The position numbers and the translations under genes were made by a program. From positions 1 to 61,316 of the forward strand of contig JASHRC010000275.1 of assembly GCA_030037525.1 (NCBI GenBank): a stretch of 61,316 nt of DNA, written 5' to 3'. This document shows, piece after piece, positions 1-8,442 of the stretch; within the stretch, counting starts at the first letter, position 1; each line of letters starts with the position of its first letter. This stretch comes from Candidatus Acidiferrales bacterium. Its GTDB lineage: Bacteria > Acidobacteriota > Terriglobia > Acidiferrales > UBA7541. The notes beneath the pieces are model-generated. The model made no database searches. It saw only the letters and a program-made list of their open reading frames with translations, and had not been told where the DNA came from.

Positions 1-170
1 CCGCCAGCTCCAACATGCACCAGAACTTCGCTTACGGAGCGCGCCGTTTCCGCCGGACGCCACCCATAGCGTTCCGCCGGGAAAGCCTCCGCCAATGCAA
101 GCAGCTGCTGTTGAGCAATGTCATATTCCCAAAGGTATTCGCCCCTGAAACCCGGAAGCCGCGTGCTCAT
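1..170 (-). CDS. DinB family protein, N-terminal part (runs off the left edge)
   Basis: A minus-strand reading frame starts at the ATG complementary to 168-170 and stays open to the window edge, giving about 56 residues that begin MSTRLPGFRGEYLWEYDIAQ. The run AEAFPAERYGWRPAE followed by RSVSEVLVHVG is the usual start of the DinB/YfiT four-helix fold: first helix, the Y-x-W-R-P turn, then a helix whose histidine (in VLVHVG) is one of the metal ligands. DinB proteins are putative metal-dependent enzymes, often thiol transferases; the substrate here cannot be told. The gene is cut by the window edge, not evidently broken. Confidence 0.75.
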   Translation of the reverse strand, partial: MSTRLPGFRGEYLWEYDIAQQQLLALAEAFPAERYGWRPAETARSVSEVLVHVGAG

Positions 171-529
171 GCTAGAAAACCTCCCGTTGCGCGACATTAT
201 ACTCGTCAGCCAAGAACGAGATAAGCCAACTGATGCAATCAGGCGATTATACGTATTGTGCGGACCGCCTATATTTTGGACGTATGACGGGCTATGCGTA
301 GAAGTGACTCTCGGTTGAGCAGGGGTTTTCGAGCATGGGTTGATTGGCGCGGGGACTGGCGATGGTACGCGTAAACGGGCCGCGCACGGTCGACCAACCA
401 AGCCAAACGTCTCGGGAACTACCAAGACTTGTGCTGCTTCCACTGTACCCCCCAGAGCGCCGTTCAAGCGTAGCTGTGTTACCCTTCGGGAACTATACCC
501 AGCCGGACTGGGTACCCAGGAGTCCTCCA

Positions 530-1459
530 ATGGGCGCCCCACTCAACAAGCAGGACGCTATTCTGTACGGACAGTTTGTCAACGCCGCCTACAAAATGTT
601 CAAGCGTGATCCCACGCAACTCCGGCCCCTGCCCCAGCCCGATGATATTCCCTCCCCCTATGAACTGGTGGCGTGGGTTCACATGTCGGATTTCATTTTC
701 TGGTGGCGCGAACGCCCCAAGTTCTACGGTTTCGTAGCTCGTCACCCGCAACAGAAACACAATTTTGTGTTAGCCATTCGCGGCACCGAGGGCTGGGTGG
801 AGTGGCTCGACGACGCCTTTGCGCGCCTGGTGCCGTTCCGCCCGCTCTCCCGGCCGATGCGCGTGGAGCACGGCTTCAACAAAATCTACAGCACCTTGAA
901 AGTGGTGAAACGGTATTTAGGGATGGCCGTCGCGCCCAAAGCGCCCGCTGCGAAACGTGCCGCCGCGCCTATTCCCCCGGCTGACGTTATGCCTGGGGAG
1001 ACCTTCGCCCAGCAGTTGGAAAATCTCGCCGACACGCTCGAAGAGCCCGCCGTTATGAGCCTCGCAAAAGAGAAGCGCCCTAGGCGCTCCTTCGTGGTCA
1101 CGGGACATAGCCTCGGGTCCGCGCTCGCCACCCTTTTTGTGATGGAGAACCAGGACAAAAACAGGTTCAACATTTTCAGGATTTGCACCTTCGCGTCCCC
1201 GCGCGTGGGCGACGCGGACTTCGTGGGACAGTTCAACGCATTGCCGCTGGATTCCTGGCGTATCGTCAACACACAGGACGTCGTTCCGAAGATTCCCCTG
1301 CATATCCCCCCACTGTTTGGTTACGAGCACGTTGCAACAGAGAGTGCCTTTTCTTCCGCGGGCCAGGTGAAGGAGAATCCGGGCTGCTGGCACTCGATGA
1401 GCACTTACCTGCATGGGCTCGACTCAAACATGAAAGTTGACGACAACTGCAAAACGTGA
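530..1459 (+). CDS. Class 3 lipase-like alpha/beta hydrolase
   Basis: A 309-residue protein of the Lipase_3 (fungal-type triacylglycerol lipase) family. The nucleophile elbow reads VVTGHSLGSALATLF, matching G-x-S-x-G with the serine as nucleophile. The Asp of the triad is probably in NTQDVVPKIP and the His in the last 25 residues (CWHSMSTYLHG). The N-terminal FVLAIRGTEGWVEWLDD is the oxyanion/beta-strand region of the family. The frame opens upstream at a TTG (344), but the ATG at 530 is preceded by AGGAG at good spacing and by residues with no family likeness upstream. No signal peptide is obvious. It stands alone; substrate unknown. Confidence 0.8.
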   Translation: MGAPLNKQDAILYGQFVNAAYKMFKRDPTQLRPLPQPDDIPSPYELVAWVHMSDFIFWWRERPKFYGFVARHPQQKHNFVLAIRGTEGWVEWLDDAFARLVPFRPLSRPMRVEHGFNKIYSTLKVVKRYLGMAVAPKAPAAKRAAAPIPPADVMPGETFAQQLENLADTLEEPAVMSLAKEKRPRRSFVVTGHSLGSALATLFVMENQDKNRFNIFRICTFASPRVGDADFVGQFNALPLDSWRIVNTQDVVPKIPLHIPPLFGYEHVATESAFSSAGQVKENPGCWHSMSTYLHGLDSNMKVDDNCKT

Positions 1460-1845
1460 CAATTCCAGGACCAACTGCGCCGCTACGTGGCCTGCGGCGC
1501 ACTACGTTCGAGAGGCTGTTTTGCACGAGACTGCTTCGCCATCCTCTTCCCACAGATCACTTCTACGAAAACGCGACTTTTCGTCCAAGTCCGTGCCGTC
1601 GGACATAACACGCGATTTGCCTCCATACGACCGCACACTGAATTTCTTCAGCTCGCGGAAATCCCTTACACAAAAGCGGGAGGTGCTTCATAGCGACAAC
1701 GGAGTGAGCTGTAGCCCTCTTGAAGGCAGCCAGGGCACGTGTACATTCGGAGTTCGCGGAGAGCGTTGCTACCGGCACCCGAGCGGCGGCGCAGGGAGCA
1801 GTCCTCCGAACAACCTCATCGCAAGAGCGTTCGGATGCTGCGATT
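1460..1845. other. Non-coding stretch, nothing recognised
   Basis: Between the lipase and the AraC gene several short frames are open on both strands, but none has a recognisable protein pattern or a convincing ribosome binding site. No RNA gene or clear terminator was seen. Confidence 0.4.
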
Positions 1846-2826
1846 CTAGGAGCCCGCCCTTGACACCCAATCCGCTCGAAACCTTGAAGGGGTGGCGCCT
1901 TCGAGCTTTCGGAACATTCGCGCGAAATGACTCGGATTTTGAAATCCTACATCTAGTCCTGCTTCGATAATGCTGCGTCTGGGATCACGAAGAAGCTGCT
2001 TAGCCCGCTCGATCCTCTGAAGGAGCACATAATTATGCGGAGAGCGGCCTACTGTTTGTTTGAATAGCTCACTAAAGTAATGCGGACTCATGCCAGCAAT
2101 CGTGGCAAGGTCCGAAAGGCTGATGTCCGTTCCCAAATTGTCGGCAATGTAGTCGAGGACGCGCTTGAGACGATAGGGGGGCAATCCTCCCTTGTAAAAT
2201 GCAGGCGTAATCCGCCGCACGGCATAACGCTTCACCAGGTAGACCGCCAAGGCGTTGGCAAGCGCCTCCCCATAACTTGCTCCTGCTGGTGAGTTGTCAC
2301 CGAGGTCATTCACCATCTCCGAAACCAGCGCCGAGATGTGTGAGTCGATTAAATTCCAGTGCTCCGTTAGTTCGACGTCCGGTTCGTGGGCGGTCTCGTT
2401 CAGCGCGCCAGTCAAGAGTCGCGGCTGTATTGCCACAGCGACGCGATGTGTTGGGCCTTCCCAATTCACTTCATCCACCGTGCCTCTGGGCAGAAGGAAA
2501 ATTGTGCCGGGGCGCGACGTGAAGCGCAGCAGCCGGCCTTTGGTTTCGACCTGGTACTTGACCGCTCCGCGTAACACGACGTGCAAAAAATGTTCGGGAT
2601 GCTCATGACGGGGAATAAATACCGCCGGAACGTTCCAGTTCTCGACTGCAATACCCCGCCAGCGCGCAGGTGAACTGGAAAGAGTGGCAGGAGCTTCGAG
2701 AAACCGCTCTTGGCGCCCTTCGCGGACCACGCCTATGCCCGGAACGACAGACTGCCTAGTGCCGGACGATTCTAGCTTCGTCCCAGCCGCGCCCCGGGGA
2801 ACATCCCCCTGACTTATAGCGCCCAT
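1846..2826 (-). CDS. AraC-family transcriptional regulator with cupin sensor
   Basis: A 326-residue regulator. The N-terminal half is a cupin-like sensor (FIPRHEHPEHFLHVVLRG, then a Gly-rich turn and a PRGTVDEVNW segment); the last 100 residues are the double helix-turn-helix of AraC/XylS proteins, with ISLSDLATIAGMSPHYFSEL as the first HTH and the signature AGLDVGFQNPSHFARMFRK as the second. The frame reaches a TTG at 2904, but the ATG at 2826 has GGAG seven bases upstream and is preferred. It is not next to an obvious target operon, so ligand and regulon are unknown. Confidence 0.88.
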   Translation of the reverse strand: MGAISQGDVPRGAAGTKLESSGTRQSVVPGIGVVREGRQERFLEAPATLSSSPARWRGIAVENWNVPAVFIPRHEHPEHFLHVVLRGAVKYQVETKGRLLRFTSRPGTIFLLPRGTVDEVNWEGPTHRVAVAIQPRLLTGALNETAHEPDVELTEHWNLIDSHISALVSEMVNDLGDNSPAGASYGEALANALAVYLVKRYAVRRITPAFYKGGLPPYRLKRVLDYIADNLGTDISLSDLATIAGMSPHYFSELFKQTVGRSPHNYVLLQRIERAKQLLRDPRRSIIEAGLDVGFQNPSHFARMFRKLEGATPSRFRADWVSRAGS

Positions 2827-3013
2827 GTCGGGGCTCCAACCGAAAAAATGACTTCGGGCAGGGGAGTCCTGTCCCGAGCGAATTATATCGGAAGATTCGC
2901 ACAAAAGCTGACGTTTGGAACAGCAAAAAGTCCATACCAGTGCCTACCCTCGCTGCGCAACTTAAGTGCGCCGCATGAACGGCACACGTCCTTAACCGAC
3001 GGGGAGACCAACG

Positions 3014-3775
3014 ATGACGTTTTTAGCGGCGCACGAGATGAAGGAGACATCGTCTGCGACGCCTTCTGCTTCGTTGTTCATCAAAACCGAGGAACAAGAG
3101 CGTGTCGCCGAAGCTCAGCGCGGATCGACGATCGCGTTCGAATGGCTCGTCGAGAAATACGAGCGGCGGATCTTCCGCCTCGCTCAAAATATCACTCACA
3201 ACCACGAGGACGCTGAAGACGTAATGCAGAATGCCCTCGTCAAGGCCTTCAGAAAACTAACGTCTTTTCGTGGAGATTCGAGTTTCTACACTTGGCTCGT
3301 GCGAATTACAGTTAACGAAGCGCTCATGGGCATCCGGCGCCGTCGGCGGAACGAAGTCTCCATGGACGATTCGGGTGAACAGGATGGCCTTCTGCTACGT
3401 GATGAGATTGAGGATTGGGGCCCCAGCCCAGAGCAGAGCTATTCGCGGACAGAACTCCAGGACATTCTTGCCGAGGCGATAGGGGGCCTCGGTCCTGGGT
3501 ATCGCATCGTCTTTCAGCTTCGGGACGTTGAGGGCTTTTCAACTCGCGAAACAGCACAAGCACTGTCGCTTTCTTCAACGGCGGTGAAGTCGCGCTTGCA
3601 ACGCGGACGCTTGCAACTGCGCAGATCCCTCAACAAATACTTTGGATCTAAGGGCCACAAGAACGCCGCCAACCTTGCGGTCGGACAATGTGCGATGCGT
3701 GCAGCCTTGCGTCAAGCCGTCGGAAACCCTGGACAATTTGTTCGGGAGCTTGAACTCGAACGGGCCACGAACTAA
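3014..3775 (+). CDS. ECF-type RNA polymerase sigma factor
   Basis: A 253-residue sigma-70 family protein. Region 2 spans roughly residues 45-115 (YERRIFRLAQNITHN, EDAEDVMQNALVKAFRKL, FYTWLVRITVNEAL) and region 4 about residues 160-210 (IVFQLRDVEGFSTRETAQ, STAVKSRLQRGR). GGGGAG lies before the ATG. It is followed in the same direction, 28 bases on, by an exported DsrE protein, a DUF302 protein and an outer-membrane protein, so it may control that set. No anti-sigma gene with a zinc-finger motif is adjacent, which is unusual for the class. The tail after region 4 is about 45 residues long and of unknown role. Confidence 0.9.
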   Translation: MTFLAAHEMKETSSATPSASLFIKTEEQERVAEAQRGSTIAFEWLVEKYERRIFRLAQNITHNHEDAEDVMQNALVKAFRKLTSFRGDSSFYTWLVRITVNEALMGIRRRRRNEVSMDDSGEQDGLLLRDEIEDWGPSPEQSYSRTELQDILAEAIGGLGPGYRIVFQLRDVEGFSTRETAQALSLSSTAVKSRLQRGRLQLRRSLNKYFGSKGHKNAANLAVGQCAMRAALRQAVGNPGQFVRELELERATN

Positions 3776-3803
3776 GACAAGCCGAATGCTATGGAGGGAA
3801 TTT

Positions 3804-4319
3804 ATGTTCAAGAAGAGTTTAGGATGGGCCCCCTTTGTTACCTGTATTTTGCTCTGTGCGGTCCCTGTTTATGCCCAACGCAACACGAGCTCCGAGCCAA
3901 GCCTTCACATCGACATTCCCACGAAACTAGACAAAGCAAACGTTGTCGTTGACGTCGGACACGCAGTGTACCTGGGCGACACGCTGTTTGCTTTGGGAGA
4001 CATCAATCTACTCGCCGACGACGTTCGAGAATGGAAGGCCAAAGGCCAGATCGTCATGGTTTTTCACGGCGACGCGGCCTATGTCATCCTGAACGATGAA
4101 ACGTACAACTCGAATCGCCACGTCGCCATCGGGAATCCCTACAAGAAAATTCTCAATGGGCTGATGGAAAAAGGTGTCCAGCTTGAATTGTGTGGCGCCA
4201 CGGCAAAAGGCAATCACTGGGGCAACGCAGACCTTCTTCCGGGAGTGAAGGTCAACACGAACGCGATGGTCAGAGTGACCCAATTGGAGCAGGAAGGCTA
4301 CACTCTGATCTACGAATAA
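3804..4319 (+). CDS. Exported DsrE-like protein
   Basis: A 171-residue protein starting at the ATG at 3804 (GGAGGG just upstream) with a signal peptide that ends at about VPVYAQ. The mature part has the DsrE/COG1416 pattern: an alternating beta/alpha fold, the segment QIVMVFHGDAAYVILND, and a single cysteine in KGVQLELCGATAKG, where DsrE-like proteins carry their reactive Cys. Known DsrE proteins carry persulfide sulfur; export to the periplasm suggests handling of thiols or sulfane sulfur there. Part of the ECF sigma-DsrE-DUF302-OMP set. The longer frame from 3642 overlaps the sigma gene and has no start signal. Confidence 0.75.
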   Translation: MFKKSLGWAPFVTCILLCAVPVYAQRNTSSEPSLHIDIPTKLDKANVVVDVGHAVYLGDTLFALGDINLLADDVREWKAKGQIVMVFHGDAAYVILNDETYNSNRHVAIGNPYKKILNGLMEKGVQLELCGATAKGNHWGNADLLPGVKVNTNAMVRVTQLEQEGYTLIYE

Positions 4320-4362
4320 AGAATGCAAGTACCACGGCAGAGAGTATCGAAGGAGGTGGGTC

Positions 4363-4821
4363 ATGAAGACGTGGCAGCTTGCGGTAGTAATCGCAGGCTT
4401 AGCTCTGGCGGCCTCAGCAGCAGATAAACCGATGGACAAGGGGGATGGAATCGTCACTATTCCCAGCAGTCACTCTGTCGATGAGACTGTGGCTAGACTC
4501 AAGGACATCCTTCAGTCCAAAGGGATCACTTTGTTTGCGGTGATCGACCACAGCGGGGAAGCGGCGAAAGTGGGAATGAAAATGCCCAACACCAAGCTAG
4601 TGATCTTCGGCAACCCCAAAGGCGGCACACCCCTGATGCTCGCTGCTCCCAGCATTGCAATCGACCTGCCTCTGAAGATCCTCGTGGCAGAAGACGCGCA
4701 GGGAAAGGTCTGGATCTCGTACAACAGCCCACAATATCTGAAAGAGCGGCACGGTCTGCCGGAGAATCTGGTGGCGAATATCGCAGTAGTTGAAACATTG
4801 GCCACCAAAGCGGCTGAGTAA
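4363..4821 (+). CDS. Exported DUF302 protein
   Basis: A 152-residue protein with a short signal peptide (MKTWQLAVVIAGLALAASAA) followed by a DUF302 domain over nearly all the rest: GIVTIPSSHSVDETVARLKD, FAVIDHSGEAAKVGM, TKLVIFGNPKGGTPLM, and IAIDLPLKILV. This is a small alpha-beta fold of unknown function common in bacteria that meet sulfur compounds or metals. GGAGGTG lies at optimal distance before the ATG. It sits between an exported DsrE protein and an outer-membrane protein, in one direction with short gaps, so joint expression is likely. Confidence 0.88.
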   Translation: MKTWQLAVVIAGLALAASAADKPMDKGDGIVTIPSSHSVDETVARLKDILQSKGITLFAVIDHSGEAAKVGMKMPNTKLVIFGNPKGGTPLMLAAPSIAIDLPLKILVAEDAQGKVWISYNSPQYLKERHGLPENLVANIAVVETLATKAAE

Positions 4822-4882
4822 CCGCCACTCGCTCGACCAGTATTTCAAATCAAACGGATGGGCGCAGCCTACGACGACCAAA

Positions 4883-5599
4883 ATGAAATGGTGGGTTCAG
4901 AGCAAGTGGCTGATCGTGCCATTCTTTCTGTTGCTGACGCCCTCCTACGCTCAAGCGCAAACAACCATTACAGCCTTCCTGCCTGAAGTCGAATCCTACT
5001 TCCGTCTCAGTTCCAATGTTCGAGTGGTCTTTGATGCGAAGGGCTATATGGAAGACGGTGACCTCAATCACGCGCAGATTGGCCCCAGCCTTCAGTTCAA
5101 TTTCCGGCCGCTTGAAAGACTCAAGCGAATCTCCGTTTTCGACTTGGACGACATCAAGTGCATGCCGGTCGTATTCACCATCGGGTACCGCTATCTTCCG
5201 TCGACCATACAGCCCAACATCAATCGCTTGCAACCTATCGTGATGTTTCACATCCCCTTTCCCGGCCGCACCCTGCTCTCGGACCGAAACCGCGCGGATC
5301 TCGACTGGTCGAGAGGCCCTTTTCGATGGACCTATCGCAATCGGATCACAGCCGAGCGGCGCTTGACGATTCGCTCGTATCATCCAGGTCCGTATGCTGC
5401 CGCCGAGTTCTCCTACCAGAGCCAGTACTCCAAGTGGAGTGTCACCCGTTTCTTCGCGGGGAGCCTTTTCCCGCTCAACAGGCACATCCAACTCGACAGC
5501 TACTACGAGCATGTAAACAACACCGGCCCGCACCCGAATCGCCAGGTCAACGCCATCGGCGCGATATTCAGCTTCTACTTCCCGCCGTATAAGGGATGA
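4883..5599 (+). CDS. DUF2490-like outer-membrane beta-barrel protein
   Basis: A 238-residue protein with a signal peptide ending near LTPSYAQAQ and then alternating hydrophobic/aromatic strands typical of a small barrel (FRLSSNVRVVFDAKGYMED, GPFRWTYRNRITAERRL, AAEFSYQSQYSKW, ending in VNAIGAIFSFYFPPYKG). The R-x-R-N-R and SYYEH-type pattern and the size fit DUF2490. Role unknown; probably a structural or transport barrel. It closes the ECF sigma set and starts 61 bases after DUF302. Confidence 0.65.
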   Translation: MKWWVQSKWLIVPFFLLLTPSYAQAQTTITAFLPEVESYFRLSSNVRVVFDAKGYMEDGDLNHAQIGPSLQFNFRPLERLKRISVFDLDDIKCMPVVFTIGYRYLPSTIQPNINRLQPIVMFHIPFPGRTLLSDRNRADLDWSRGPFRWTYRNRITAERRLTIRSYHPGPYAAAEFSYQSQYSKWSVTRFFAGSLFPLNRHIQLDSYYEHVNNTGPHPNRQVNAIGAIFSFYFPPYKG

Positions 5600-5846
5600 A
5601 GCAGAGGTTCGGATTCATTTCTTGCGCCCCACGGACATCTGCACCACGGGACAGGATCGGGCTTGACAACAGCGGCTCGGCCAGATTCAGAGCCGGCGGA
5701 TATCGAACATGCAGACTGTCTTAGCCAACGATCCATTTGGGCGCAAAACGCGCAACCCGGACAACTGATTTGCTCCCAAAACCCAGAGCTCGAAATCGGA
5801 TGAAGGGGTTCTTTGGGAAGTAGTTGAAAACAAGCATCTAAAAAAC

Positions 5847-5923
5847 TGGCGCGCCCGGCGTGATTCGAACACGCGACCCTCTGCTTAGAAGGCAGATGCT
5901 CTATCCAACTGAGCTACGGGCGC
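5847..5923 (-). tRNA. tRNA-Arg (anticodon TCT)
   Basis: The minus strand folds as a complete cloverleaf: acceptor GCGCCCG pairs with CGGGCGC, D arm GCTC/GAGC, anticodon stem TCTGC/GCAGA around the loop CTTCTAA (anticodon TCT), variable GGGTC, T arm GCGTG/CACGC with TTCGAAT. The discriminator is G and CCA is encoded in the DNA. Read by eye from pairing. Confidence 0.95.
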
Positions 5924-6024
5924 ACTGCGTTACTTGATTCTAAACCATTTACGATGCAATTTGGAGGGATCAACCCTCTGCTATCCAAGCAGACGCTCTT
6001 TACTGTGGCCAATGAGCTGCATCG

Positions 6025-6179
6025 CACGATGCAGAGCTTCCGGTAGAGCGAAGCGCGCGAGACCGGACGAAATATTCACGATGCGCCCGCCATCGTTGAT
6101 GATCGCCGCTCTGCTCTCTGACGAGAACCGCTGGGTGAACGGCCAGCGGATCGAAGTTTCAGGCGGAATGGCGCTGTGA
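6025..6179. pseudogene. Scrambled short-chain dehydrogenase remnant
   Basis: Two pieces of an SDR gene lie here in opposite directions. On the minus strand, 6094 down to about 6030 reads DGGRIVNISSGLARFALPE, the beta-5/catalytic-serine region of SDRs. On the plus strand, 6102-6179 reads LLSDENRWVNGQRIEVSGG and a stop, the usual SDR C-terminus. An inversion inside a former SDR gene, or joining of two copies, would explain it. Neither piece can be expressed as an enzyme. The intact SDR at 6221 follows directly. Confidence 0.6.
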
Positions 6180-6220
6180 GAGTGCGTAAACCAAATACTG
6201 GACGCCAAAAGGAGAATACG

Positions 6221-6970
6221 ATGCACGACAAACCCGTCGCCCTGGTTACAGGGGCCAACAAAGGAATCGGTCTTCAAATCGCGAAAGATCTCGCGGCGCA
6301 CGGTTTCACCATGCTTGTCGGGTCGCGCAACATCGAAAATGGTGAGGCGGCCGCAAAGAGCATCGGAGCAGACGCTCGCGCCATCCAGCTCGACGTGACG
6401 AATCAGGCTTCCATAACCGCCGCGGCAGAGCGCATCTGGAAAGAGTTCGGCCGGCTCGACGTTTTGGTGAACAACGCCGGCATCTCCCATACGGGAAAGC
6501 TGGGCAAGCCGCTCGCGGAGATCGTGAAGTCGAGCCGCCCGAGCGTCGCGTCTCTCGACGAGGTGCGCGCCATTTTCGAGACAAACCTGTTCGGCGTCAT
6601 CGCTGTAACGCAGGCGATGCTGCCGCTTCTTCGAGAAGCACCGGCCGCGCGCATCGTCAACGTGTCGAGCTCCACCGGCTCGCTGGCCCTGAACTCGGAC
6701 CGTGCGAACCCGCGGCGCGCGATCTTCGGTGCCTATTCGTGGTCGAAGACGGCGCTAAACGCGGTCACGATCGCCTTCGCTTCAGAGCTCGAAGCTTCCG
6801 GCATCAAGGTGAACGCCGCGTGTCCCGGCTTCACGGCGACGGACCTCAACAACTTCGAGGGAACGCGCACCGTTCAACAGGCCGCACGGGAGCCGGTCCG
6901 CCTCGCGCTCCTCGATGCGAACGGTCCCACGGGCACGTACTCGAGCGAGGACGGCCCGATTCCATGGTGA
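6221..6970 (+). CDS. Short-chain dehydrogenase/reductase (SDR)
   Basis: A 249-residue classical SDR. The nucleotide-binding motif is VTGANKGIGLQIAKD (TGxxxGIG), the structural motif NNAGISHTG, the catalytic serine lies in VNVSSSTGSLAL and the YxxxK pair is in FGAYSWSKTALNAV. AAAAGGAG precedes the ATG at 6221. It oxidises or reduces a small alcohol/carbonyl with NAD(P); the insert KPLAEIVKSSRPSVAS resembles carbonyl-reductase-type members. It is isolated among gene remnants, so no pathway can be inferred. Confidence 0.88.
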   Translation: MHDKPVALVTGANKGIGLQIAKDLAAHGFTMLVGSRNIENGEAAAKSIGADARAIQLDVTNQASITAAAERIWKEFGRLDVLVNNAGISHTGKLGKPLAEIVKSSRPSVASLDEVRAIFETNLFGVIAVTQAMLPLLREAPAARIVNVSSSTGSLALNSDRANPRRAIFGAYSWSKTALNAVTIAFASELEASGIKVNAACPGFTATDLNNFEGTRTVQQAAREPVRLALLDANGPTGTYSSEDGPIPW

Positions 6971-7164
6971 TGCGGCGGCAGTTGTTTCAGCTGGGTGCAT
7001 CAAGCTCGCCAACGGAAGTCGCGGTGTACGGACCGAGATCGCAACAATTGGTTCAAAGGAGGAAAGACAACATGCGAGTTTTCGCTACGGGAGCATCGTG
7101 TCCCTCGCCAAAATGTCGTAAGTACGAAAAAAGCGCCGTTCCTTTGTCAATAGCATGGAACGCG

Positions 7165-7388
7165 CGGAGCTGTAGGCTCTCTACCCACCGCTCAGCGACG
7201 CCGTTCTGCCACGGGCTCTCAAACGAAGTCCGAACCGGAGCAATACTCAGCGATCGAACTGCCGCGAGAACCTCGAGCCCGTATTTCCCGTCCCGATCAA
7301 ACAGGAGGAATCGGGGAGCCGAGCCGAAGGGAAATGCCTCGCGGAGTTGCTGGACGACCCAAAGGCTTGTCGGATGCTTCGTCATGTC
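7165..7388 (-). pseudogene. Transposase/integrase core remnant (rve type)
   Basis: The minus strand reads LWVVQQLREAFPFGSAPRFL, LFDRDGKYGLEVLAAV and SPWQNGVAERWVES. These match the DDE integrase core of IS481/IS3-type transposases found as ...APRYLLRDRD... and ...SPWQNAYVERWIGSIRRE. The fragment keeps the middle Asp (FDRDGKYG) and the last Glu (VAERW) but lacks both ends of the protein. No terminal inverted repeats or target duplication could be fixed by eye. It lies across the start of the cupin gene on the other strand. Confidence 0.7.
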
Positions 7389-7773
7389 AGTGACCTGTGT
7401 TGCCTTGACGCTCGGCGTAATCGCGGCACAGGAGCGCCCGAAGCGTGAGCCTATGACTTTCGCCTTGGACTGCGCCGGGAGCGACTGCCCGTTGCTCAAG
7501 GGAGCGCCGCAGACGAGCGGAATGAGGGGCGGTTCAGTGAAGCTCAAGCCCGGCGAGAGCGTGGGCTGGCACTCGACTTCGGGAAACGAGGAAGCTCTGG
7601 TCATCCTGCACGGGAGCGGCGTTGCGAACATCGAGGGACATCCCGACGTGCCGCTCAAGGAAAAGATGCTCGCCTACATCCCGCCTGCGACGCGGCACAA
7701 CGTCACGAACATCGGATCGCAAGTCCTGGAGTACGTCTGGGTGGTCGCGCCGACAGCCGAGGCAGCAAAGTGA
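7384..7773 (+). CDS. Exported cupin-domain protein
   Basis: A cupin of 129 residues if started at the ATG at 7384: a leader MSVTCVALTLGVIAAQ, then a single cupin barrel with motif 1 around KPGESVGWHSTSGNEEALVI and motif 2 around PPATRHNVTNIG. His and Glu residues in these two segments would bind a metal. The same frame is open further upstream to an ATG at 7072 that has a near-perfect AAAGGAGG signal, giving a 233-residue version whose first 100 residues are antisense to a transposase remnant. The leader of the original gene has probably been hit by an insertion; which start is used cannot be told. Confidence 0.65.
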   Translation: MSVTCVALTLGVIAAQERPKREPMTFALDCAGSDCPLLKGAPQTSGMRGGSVKLKPGESVGWHSTSGNEEALVILHGSGVANIEGHPDVPLKEKMLAYIPPATRHNVTNIGSQVLEYVWVVAPTAEAAK

Positions 7774-7977
7774 CTGTGATGGACGGCGAATTTATGCCGT
7801 CGCGGCGGCCGCTAATCCGCAGGCGAGCGCCAGGACGTTTTCTAGGGTGGTCACAAAGGCTGTTTTCAATATTTGAAACGCACCAGCCACCCCGAACCCT
7901 TGCCGGCAGCCAATTCGGCGCAGAATCGGCTTTTCTGTAGATCGTGTAGCCCACCGTGGGAAAATGAGTCCCCACAG

Positions 7978-8110
7978 ATGAATGCCGCCGTTCCTGAGCG
8001 CAAGCCCACATCCGAGGAAATCTCCGGGCTGATCGAGCGCGTCACCTTCCACAAGGAGGAGAACGGCTTCTGTGTCCTGCGCGTGAAAACACAGAGACGA
8101 CGGTCATCGG
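7978..8110 (+). pseudogene. RecD-like helicase, N-terminal remnant
   Basis: The segment EEISGLIERVTFHKEENGFC, then VLRVKTQ, is the start of RecD2-type ATP-dependent DNA helicases (the small SH3-like N-terminal domain). Family likeness continues only after a frame change (ETTVIGS) and is then lost; no Walker motifs are found downstream. An intact RecD2 is over 700 residues, so this is a broken copy. The rest of 7774-8442 shows nothing recognisable. Confidence 0.6.
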
Positions 8111-8442
8111 CTCATCGCGCCCTTGGGATGCAGCACATGTTCAAAGGAAAGAGTCAGGAATATATCGGTACGCTGACCCAGATCAACGCCGTCAAGGGCC
8201 GGGGCAGGATGCCGACATGGGAACGCTCGTGTTCTCATTGTGGCTCTGGCCGATGACCGAGGGGTCGGCGTGGAATTCTGTTTGCCAGTTTTCGTAGGGC
8301 AAGAGTGCTTCCGGTTGGCACGCGGCTCCCGGCTATTCAGAATCCGGCCTTCTACCTGGATAAAGGCAAACGACGCATAGCCCATCAGGTGGGAAATTGA
8401 ACCAAGTTCGCGCAAGGTTGTACGATCGGAAAGGGGTCGCGC

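Noticed and set aside
1437-1970. 177-residue frame after the lipase
   Set aside because: Composition is Arg/Ser-rich, without domain likeness or ribosome site, and it overlaps the ends of two real genes.
5981-6490. 169-residue minus-strand gene
   Set aside because: Only about 20 residues resemble an SDR; the rest is antisense to the intact SDR at 6221.
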